Origin: AP-15 sp050729795 | Lineage (GTDB): Bacteria > Pseudomonadota > Alphaproteobacteria > ATCC43930 > CGMCC-115725 | Reading direction: 5' to 3' | NCBI GenBank assembly: GCA_050729795.1 | Contig: JBOHME010000001.1 | Span: 1-64,000, forward strand | Length of the DNA stretch: 64,000 nt | Shown here: positions 58,735 to 64,000 of the stretch, in pieces | Numbering within the stretch: position 1 is the first letter of the stretch | Layout: each line of letters starts with the position of its first letter | Notes under the pieces: generated by a model | The model's database searches: none | Seen by the model: only the letters and a program-made list of their open reading frames with translations | What the model was told of the DNA's origin: nothing | Made by a program: the position numbers and the translations under genes

Positions 58735-60033
58735 TCAGCGCACCGGCGGCCGGCGCAACCCCCAGAAAGCGACCGCACCGCAGCCATAGGAGGCGATCGA
58801 CAGGCTGAAAGCGAGCTCGTAGCTGCCCGACAGGTCGAAGATCCAGCCTGCCGCCCAGGAGCCGACGGCGGCGCCGATGCCGCTGCCGATCGTGATCACC
58901 CCGAGGATCGTGCCGAGTTGACGACCCGGAAACAGATCGGCGGTCTTTGCCGTGATCGCCGGCCCGCGCGCCCCCCAGGTCAACCCGAAGCAGCACGCGA
59001 ACAGCCAGAACAGCCAACCCTGCTGCGGGCCGGTGATGAACAGCGCGCAGCCGACACCAAACATCGACACGGCGTAAGCGAGGATCGCCGACCATTCGCG
59101 GCCGATATAGTCGGACAGCGAGCCGGTCACGATCGTGCCGCCAATCGCGAGAAAGCTGCCCATGCCGAGAACCTCGGCGGCATAGAGCTTGTCGAACCCG
59201 CGATCGACGGCAAAGGCGAGCTGATGCAGCGAGACCAGAAAGCTGCCAAGCCCGGTGAACAGATAGACCGCGAACAGCAGCCAGAAATGTGACGTGCGCG
59301 CCGCCGCGGAAAGCGTCCAGCCGGCCGGCTGCGGCGTCACCGAAAGCACCTCCGGGTCGGCCACCGGCTGCCGGCCGCGCGGCGCCATTGCGCCGAGTCC
59401 GAGGACACGGCGGAACAGCAACGCCAACGGCAGCAGCATCGCGCCCATCAGCCCGGCCTCGAACAGGTAGGTGTCGCGCCAGCCGACCCAGTCGATCAGA
59501 AGCTGGGCGAGCGGCGCCGACCAGGCGCGGGCAAAACCATTGGCCGACTGCACGACCGAGATTGCCATCCCGCGCCGGCGAACAAATCGCCGCGACAGCA
59601 CCGGCACAAACACGACGAGCCCGAGACAATTGGCCCCGACGGTCATCACCACCCCATAAAACAGAATGATCTCGGTGAGCGACGACATGTGCGCGCAGCC
59701 GACGAGCCCGAGGATCAGGAGGGTGCTGCCGAGCAGCAGCAGGCGGAGCGGACCCAGCCGGTCGACAAGCGCGCCGACCAGCGGCGAGCTGGCGCCGGCG
59801 ACCAGCTGCGAGACCGAATAGGCGATCGAGGTTTCCGCCCGGCTCCAGGCGAAATCCTGAATAAACGCAACGAGAAAGATCGCGTAGGACTGCATCAGCC
59901 CGCCGCTGATGGTAAAGGCCGCAAAGGCGCCAGCGAGCAGTGGCCAGTCGCCGCGCGCGGCGCGCCCCGTTGCGGGATCCCCGCGGCGCGGTCGCCCCCG
60001 TGGCAAGGGCCCGGGCCGGCGCTCGCTGTTCAT
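58735..60033 (-). CDS. MFS transporter, OFA/monocarboxylate-like
   Basis: A 432-residue 12-helix carrier. The start WPLLAGAFAAFTISGGLMQSYAIFL, LVGALVDRLGPLRLLLLG in loop 2-3, RRGMAISVVQSANGFARAW in loop 4-5 and GSLSDYIGREWSAILAYAV in loop 8-9 place it with the oxalate/formate antiporter (OFA) and monocarboxylate-type families. The substrate is unknown. ATG 60033 has GGAGAGGGG directly upstream. A 153-nt upstream extension in the same frame has no support. Confidence 0.88.
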   Translation of the reverse strand: MNSERRPGPLPRGRPRRGDPATGRAARGDWPLLAGAFAAFTISGGLMQSYAIFLVAFIQDFAWSRAETSIAYSVSQLVAGASSPLVGALVDRLGPLRLLLLGSTLLILGLVGCAHMSSLTEIILFYGVVMTVGANCLGLVVFVPVLSRRFVRRRGMAISVVQSANGFARAWSAPLAQLLIDWVGWRDTYLFEAGLMGAMLLPLALLFRRVLGLGAMAPRGRQPVADPEVLSVTPQPAGWTLSAAARTSHFWLLFAVYLFTGLGSFLVSLHQLAFAVDRGFDKLYAAEVLGMGSFLAIGGTIVTGSLSDYIGREWSAILAYAVSMFGVGCALFITGPQQGWLFWLFACCFGLTWGARGPAITAKTADLFPGRQLGTILGVITIGSGIGAAVGSWAAGWIFDLSGSYELAFSLSIASYGCGAVAFWGLRRPPVR

Positions 60034-60189
60034 TCCCCTCTCCTTCCCAAGGCCCTTGCCGCACCCCGGAGCTGCGATCCCGTCCTGGTGCGGCCGGCCA
60101 CCATCAAGGTGCCCAGCGACAACCATCCAGTGCGGCTCGCCGACGGCTCGGCACATCCGCCACCCGATCTTCCGTCGGTCCGCCAAAGG

Positions 60190-60204
60190 TTAAGCACTCA
60201 TTAG
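60190..60204. promoter_or_regulatory. CtrA-like box TTAA-N7-TTAG
   Basis: TTAAGCACTCATTAG differs at one position from the CtrA consensus TTAA-N7-TTAA. It lies 228 bp upstream of cpaA in otherwise GC-rich DNA. CtrA controls pilus and motility genes in many alphaproteobacteria, so control of the Tad operon is possible. The distance is large, and a single near-match can arise by chance. Confidence 0.35.
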
Positions 60205-60276
60205 ACAATCGGTCGGAACATCGGCAGCAATCACTTGTTGGAGCCAGCCATGCCCGAACGGCCGGTGCCCTGTCGC

Positions 60277-60321
60277 CGATCCGCAGTCCAGCGATCCGCA
60301 GCCCATCGATGCGCAGCCCGC
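60277..60321. repeat. 15-bp tandem repeat, three copies
   Basis: CGATCCGCAGCCCAT-type units at 60277-60291, 60292-60306 and 60307-60321, followed by a partial CGATCCGG. They are non-coding and lie in the region upstream of cpaA. Confidence 0.85.
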
Positions 60322-60431
60322 CGATCCGGAAACGTCAGTAGCCGGGGGGCTTTAGCGCCGCAGGAGCGATTTGCGGGCCGTTCCACGGGTCGCTCAGCAG
60401 CGGCGGCGACGCTCCCGAGGCCGCTCGACGT

Positions 60432-60941
60432 ATGATCGCGCCCGGCCTTCACTTCGCCACGCTTATCGGCTTTGCCGGCCTGATGGTCGCGGCCGCGGTC
60501 GAGGACGCCCGCCGTCTGGTGATCCCGAATGCGGTCGTTCTGGCGCTGTGCGCGCTGTGGCTGCTGCGCACCGCCACCGGGTCCGATGCGAGCCTCCCCT
60601 CGGTGGCCGCAGCGGTGGCTGTCGCCGCGAGTGTGTTTCTCGCCGGAGCCGCCGTCTTCGCCGGCGGCTTGATCGGCGGCGGCGATGTCAAGCTGATTTC
60701 GGCCGCGTGCCTATGGGCCGGCGCCAGCCGGACGGCGGCGCTGCTGTTGCTGACCGGCCTGCTCGGCGGGGTGCTTGCGCTTGTCTGTCTGACCCCCTTG
60801 GGCACCCGATTCGGCTCGTGGCGGCGCGAACCAAACGCCGCGACGATGGCCGCCGGCGTGACGCGCGGCACACCGGTGCCCTACGGGATGGCAATCGCGA
60901 CGGCAGCGCTGATCGTGACCCTCGGGCCCCAATTCAGCTGA
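60432..60941 (+). CDS. cpaA: CpaA/TadV, Tad-pilus prepilin peptidase
   Basis: A 169-residue A24 peptidase without the methylase domain, as is normal for TadV/CpaA. The catalytic aspartates are in AAVEDARRLVIPN and IGGGDVKLISA. Four to five hydrophobic segments are visible. It cleaves the Flp pilin leader and processes TadE/F-type pseudopilins. It is the second prepilin peptidase in the window, distinct from the full-length gspO. It starts the rightward Tad operon, with cpaB nine bases downstream. Confidence 0.92.
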   Translation: MIAPGLHFATLIGFAGLMVAAAVEDARRLVIPNAVVLALCALWLLRTATGSDASLPSVAAAVAVAASVFLAGAAVFAGGLIGGGDVKLISAACLWAGASRTAALLLLTGLLGGVLALVCLTPLGTRFGSWRREPNAATMAAGVTRGTPVPYGMAIATAALIVTLGPQFS

Positions 60942-60950
60942 GGACCCAGC

Positions 60951-61910
60951 ATGCGTGGCCGCACCCTGATCCTGTTCGCTATCGCCCTGATGCTCGCCGG
61001 CGGCACCGCGATCCTGATGCGATCCTGGCTCGCGCAGCGCCCGGCGGTCGCCGCAGCCCCGCCACCACCGCCGCCGCAAAAGTCGATCCTCCTCGCCCGC
61101 GTGCCGATCGCGCGCGGTCATATCCTGCAAGCCAGCGATCTGGCGGCTCGGACTTGGCCGCAGACCGCGATCAGCCCGGAATATGTGATCGCCGGCGGCG
61201 CGCAGCAGAAATCGCTGATCGGCTCGGTTGCGCGCGAGCCGTTTGTGGCTGGCGAACCGATCATCATCGGCAAGCTCGTGCGCCCCGGCGATCGCGGCTT
61301 TCTCGCCGCGGTGCTGCAGCCCGGCATGCGTGCGGTCTCGGTCCCGGTCGACGCGACTTCGGGGATATCGGGTTTCGTCTTTCCTGGCGATCGCGTCGAT
61401 ATCCTGATCACGCTGCCGGTCCCGCAGGATGGCATCAGCGGCTATCAGCACAAGGCGGCCGAAACGGTGCTGCGCGACATCCGCGTGATCGCCATCGATC
61501 AGCAGCTCGACAGCAAGGATGGCCATGCGGTGCTGGCCCGCACCGTGACCTTCGAGGTCACGCCAAAACAGAGCGAGATCATCGCTGTCGCGGCCGATAT
61601 CGGAAAATTGTCACTCAGTCTGCGCAGCCTCGCCGAGACCCACCGCAATCGGACCGCGCTTCGCGTCGCGGCCGATCCGCCAGCCGCTTCCCGAGACGAT
61701 CGCAGCAGTGATGGCGCCGCCGACCCCCCGCTCGATTCGCATGTTGCACCGCAACCGCCGGACTACACGCTCGACAGCGAAGTGAGCCCTCTGCTGGCGC
61801 AACCCTTGAAGACCGGGCAAAACTCGCGCGATGGTTTAGTAACCATATTGCGCGGGAACGGCAACAACGGTACATCTGTCTCATCGCAACCTGGGTCGCG
61901 GGGGTCGTGA
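60951..61910 (+). CDS. cpaB: CpaB/RcpC, Tad pilus assembly protein
   Basis: A 319-residue periplasmic protein with an N-terminal membrane anchor (TLILFAIALMLAGGTAILM), a Pro-rich spacer (PPPPPPQ) and a SAF/beta-clip domain (LLARVPIARGHILQASDLA...AGEPIIIGKLV). The conserved AVLQPGMRAVSVPVDATSG and FVFPGDRVDILIT motif of CpaB follows. The 80-residue tail is low-complexity. It works with the CpaC secretin. Its stop overlaps the cpaC GTG start (GTGA). Confidence 0.93.
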   Translation: MRGRTLILFAIALMLAGGTAILMRSWLAQRPAVAAAPPPPPPQKSILLARVPIARGHILQASDLAARTWPQTAISPEYVIAGGAQQKSLIGSVAREPFVAGEPIIIGKLVRPGDRGFLAAVLQPGMRAVSVPVDATSGISGFVFPGDRVDILITLPVPQDGISGYQHKAAETVLRDIRVIAIDQQLDSKDGHAVLARTVTFEVTPKQSEIIAVAADIGKLSLSLRSLAETHRNRTALRVAADPPAASRDDRSSDGAADPPLDSHVAPQPPDYTLDSEVSPLLAQPLKTGQNSRDGLVTILRGNGNNGTSVSSQPGSRGS

Positions 61911-63331
61911 TGTTTTTGTTGCCTCGCTCGGGCTTTGTCGCGGCAATGATGTGGCTGGGGCTCAGCACCGCCGCGTTGGCTGCCCAACCGCAACCCTCGG
62001 GTGCGGTTCCAACTGTGCCTCCCGATCCTCCCACTGCCGGGACCGCGATGCAGATCCCGGCCAATGGCCGACCGATCCGGCTCGTCGTCGGCCGCGGCAC
62101 ATTGATCCGGTTGCCGCGCGCCGCCAGCACGGTATTTGTCGCCAGCCCGGACATCGCCGATGTCCAGGTCAAATCGCCCACCCTCGTCTATGTGAGCGCC
62201 AAATCGCCGGGCGAGACCGTGATCTATGCGGTGGACGCCGACGACCGGGTCATGCTTAACGCCCCGGTGCGGGTCGATCTCGATCTGTCGCAGCTGCGCC
62301 AGTCGCTGAACCAGCTCGTGCCGGGCGCGCCGATCTCGGTCAGCGAGGTCGATTCGAGCCTGGTGCTGTCGGGTGCGGTTGGCAGCGCCGGGCAGGCGGA
62401 AAAGGCGCGCACCCTCGCCAATGCGGTCACCGGTGCCGTCAAGGGCGAGCAGGTCGTCAACCGCCTGACCGTCGCCACCCCGAACCAGGTCGATCTGCAC
62501 GTGCGCATCGCCGAGGTCGACCGGAACATCTTGAAACAAATCGGCATCAACTGGGACAAACCCGCCGGCAACATCACGTTCTCGACAAACAACCCGGTTG
62601 CCGGTGTCAATTTTTTGACCGGAAAGTTCCTGCCGGGAGCCGAACAGATCAGCGCGATGATCGACGCGCTCGCTACCGAAGGGTTTGTGACCGATCTCGC
62701 TGACCCAAATCTGACCGCAGTGTCCGGCCAGACGGCGAGCTTTCTTGCTGGTGGCGAGATCCCCTACGAGGTCGCGCAACCGGGCGCAGGAACTGCGGTA
62801 TACACCGTCCAGTTCGAGCAATATGGCGTTCAGCTGGCCTTCACCCCGACCATCATCGACGCCGATCATCTGAGCCTCAGGGTCCGGCCCGAGGTCAGCA
62901 CGTTGGACTACGCACACGCCGTAAACGTGAACGGGGTCCTCGAGCCTGGTTTTATCGTGCGCCAGGCCGAAACCACTGTCGAGCTCGCCAGCGGGCAGAG
63001 TTTTGCGCTCGCCGGGTTGCTGCAGCACAATACCGAGCAGGACGTCTCCAAAGTTCCATGGCTCGGCGACATCCCGATCCTTGGCGCATTGTTCCGCTCG
63101 AACAAGTTTCAGAACGACGAGACCGAGCTCGTCGTGATCGTCACCCCCTATCTGGTCCGGCCGCCGGTCACCGCGCTGGCCACGCCGCTCAACGGCTGGG
63201 TGGCGCCACACGATGCGCAGCAGGTGCTGTGGGGTGACACCTGGCGGCAAAGCCTGCCGGCCCCGGCCCGTGGGCCGCTCGACCGTGGCGGCGCCGGACT
63301 GATCGGACCGGCCGGGTTCCGGCTCGATTGA
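61907..63331 (+). CDS. cpaC: CpaC/RcpA, Tad pilus secretin
   Basis: A 474-residue secretin. The signal peptide (FVAAMMWLGLSTAALAAQP) is followed by the pilus-type N domain (LVVGRGTLIRLPRAASTVFV, VSAKSPGETVIYAVD), a BON domain (VLSGAVGSAGQAEKARTLAN) and the secretin core (GGEIPYEVAQPGAG, ALAGLLQHNTEQDVSKVPWLG, DIPILGALFRS). It forms the outer-membrane pore for the Flp pilus. GTG 61907 overlaps the cpaB stop; ATG 61910 is the alternative. It is smaller than and distinct from GspD. Confidence 0.95.
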   Translation: MMFLLPRSGFVAAMMWLGLSTAALAAQPQPSGAVPTVPPDPPTAGTAMQIPANGRPIRLVVGRGTLIRLPRAASTVFVASPDIADVQVKSPTLVYVSAKSPGETVIYAVDADDRVMLNAPVRVDLDLSQLRQSLNQLVPGAPISVSEVDSSLVLSGAVGSAGQAEKARTLANAVTGAVKGEQVVNRLTVATPNQVDLHVRIAEVDRNILKQIGINWDKPAGNITFSTNNPVAGVNFLTGKFLPGAEQISAMIDALATEGFVTDLADPNLTAVSGQTASFLAGGEIPYEVAQPGAGTAVYTVQFEQYGVQLAFTPTIIDADHLSLRVRPEVSTLDYAHAVNVNGVLEPGFIVRQAETTVELASGQSFALAGLLQHNTEQDVSKVPWLGDIPILGALFRSNKFQNDETELVVIVTPYLVRPPVTALATPLNGWVAPHDAQQVLWGDTWRQSLPAPARGPLDRGGAGLIGPAGFRLD

Positions 63332-63344
63332 ACGGGGGCGAGCG

Positions 63345-64000
63345 ATGAGAACACATCTCTATCCGATCGTGATGGCCCTGCTGCCGGTGCTCACCGGCTG
63401 CGTGCCGGGGGTTGCCGAATACAGCAAGAGCGAGGCGCCGGCGCAGCTTCGCATCGATGGTGCAACGACTTCGCTCGCCGTCGCGTTCGCGCCGGGTTCG
63501 GCCCGGCTCGGTCGAGCCGAGGCGGCGCGGCTCAACCGGCTGGTCGCGACCGGCGGCATCGCCCCGGCTGATCGTGTCGCGATCGCGGCCGCGGGGCCGC
63601 CGGGTCTGGCCGCGGCGCGCGACGCAGCAATATCGCGCGCGCTGCTGCGCTGGGGCATCGTCGCCGACAGCGCGACGCTGGCGGCGGTCCCGCGCGATCA
63701 GGCGATCGTTACGGTCGGCCGCTATGCGGTGACGCTGCCGCCCTGCCCGAACTGGAGCATGCGTGACGCCGGCGATTTCACCAACGCGCCGGCCAGCGAC
63801 TTTGGCTGCGCCACCGCGATCAATCTCGGTTTGATGGTGGCGAGCCCGGCTGATCTCGTTGGCGGCCGCACATTGGCCGCGGCGGACGGCAAGCCGGCGG
63901 CGCAGGCGGTCGATGATTATCTCGCCGGCAAGGTGCAGCTGCCGGCCGGGACCAGCCTCGGACCGATCGCCACGGGCGGCGGTGGCTCCAGCAGCGGGTC
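63345..64000 (+). CDS. cpaD: CpaD, Tad pilus assembly lipoprotein, truncated by the window end
   Basis: 218 visible residues of a CpaD protein. The signal peptide has a lipobox (LTGC, Cys19). The body has LAVAFAPGSARLGRAEAARL, then LPPCPNWS and DFGCATAINLGLMVASPADLVG, the conserved CpaD signature with two cysteines. It is an outer-membrane-associated partner of CpaC. It starts 13 bp after the cpaC stop, and the frame is open to the right edge, so the 3' end and the rest of the Tad operon lie outside the window. Confidence 0.92.
   Translation, partial: MRTHLYPIVMALLPVLTGCVPGVAEYSKSEAPAQLRIDGATTSLAVAFAPGSARLGRAEAARLNRLVATGGIAPADRVAIAAAGPPGLAAARDAAISRALLRWGIVADSATLAAVPRDQAIVTVGRYAVTLPPCPNWSMRDAGDFTNAPASDFGCATAINLGLMVASPADLVGGRTLAAADGKPAAQAVDDYLAGKVQLPAGTSLGPIATGGGGSSSG

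Larger units (their letters stand above)
60034..60431. other. Intergenic region upstream of the Tad operon
   Basis: About 400 bp between the divergent MFS and cpaA genes with no supported gene. It holds a CtrA-like box at 60190-60204 and a 15-bp tandem repeat at 60277-60321. It should contain the promoters of both genes, but no strong -35/-10 pair stands out. Confidence 0.5.

Noticed and set aside
61763..63250. 495-codon minus-strand frame
   Set aside because: It is antisense to cpaC, which is a clear secretin.

Overview
The window is a GC-rich chromosomal segment (roughly two-thirds G+C by eye) with tightly packed genes, many 4-nt ATGA/GTGA overlaps, and no rRNA or tRNA that I can see. The gene set points to an alphaproteobacterium of the Rhodospirillales/Hyphomicrobiales type. 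The markers are an FzlA-like GST-fold division factor, a Tad/Cpa pilus locus, a UbiH-family hydroxylase, a zinc-ribbon/cyclase/AAA/TPR protein, and a D-hydantoinase with a D-carbamoylase. I cannot name the species.

Layout. 0-4 kb: the end of a UbiH-type flavoprotein, then on the minus strand an ATP-dependent DNA ligase with its ligase-associated MBL nuclease, and a Crp-family regulator. 4-8.7 kb: a large class III adenylate cyclase fusion protein with a small gene on either side; a perfect TGTGA-N6-TCACA site lies on each side of the cyclase. 8.7-17.6 kb: a MetE-like enzyme, then a leftward hydantoin cluster (D-hydantoinase, D-carbamoylase, MFS carrier). A lower-GC block of about 3.7 kb splits this cluster and carries a secreted cupin, a small serine recombinase, a two-domain Mrr-like nuclease and a DUF4365 nuclease-like protein. 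17.7-24.1 kb: a SbcD/YhaO-YhaN nuclease-ATPase pair, gamma-glutamyltransferase and a YfcG-like GST. 24.1-35.9 kb: a type II secretion system (gspO, E, F, H, I, J, L, M, N-like, D, K, with gspG on the opposite strand). 36-53 kb: mixed metabolism and envelope genes (MmgE/PrpD, dehydrogenases, cupin, ABC exporter, PRC-barrel, MFS, FzlA, methyltransferase, GT9, SDR, oligoendopeptidase F, MepA, and an HpaB-type monooxygenase read in frame with an HTH module). 53-60 kb: small conserved proteins, an SMP-30 lactonase, an alcohol dehydrogenase and an MFS carrier. 60.4-64 kb: the start of a Tad pilus operon (cpaA, B, C, D), cut by the window end.

How they may work together. The Crp regulator keeps the residues that bind cAMP in E. 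coli CRP and the recognition-helix residues that read TGTGA. It sits beside a cyclase flanked by two exact CRP-type operators, so a local cAMP circuit is a strong reading. The T2SS and Tad loci each carry their own A24 prepilin peptidase. The 12.4-16.0 kb block looks like an acquired, defence-like cargo.

A recurring oddity is short tandem repeats of 15, 18 or 21 bp. Each has a different unit, and they sit at gene ends, in leader codons or in linkers. I count nine such places.
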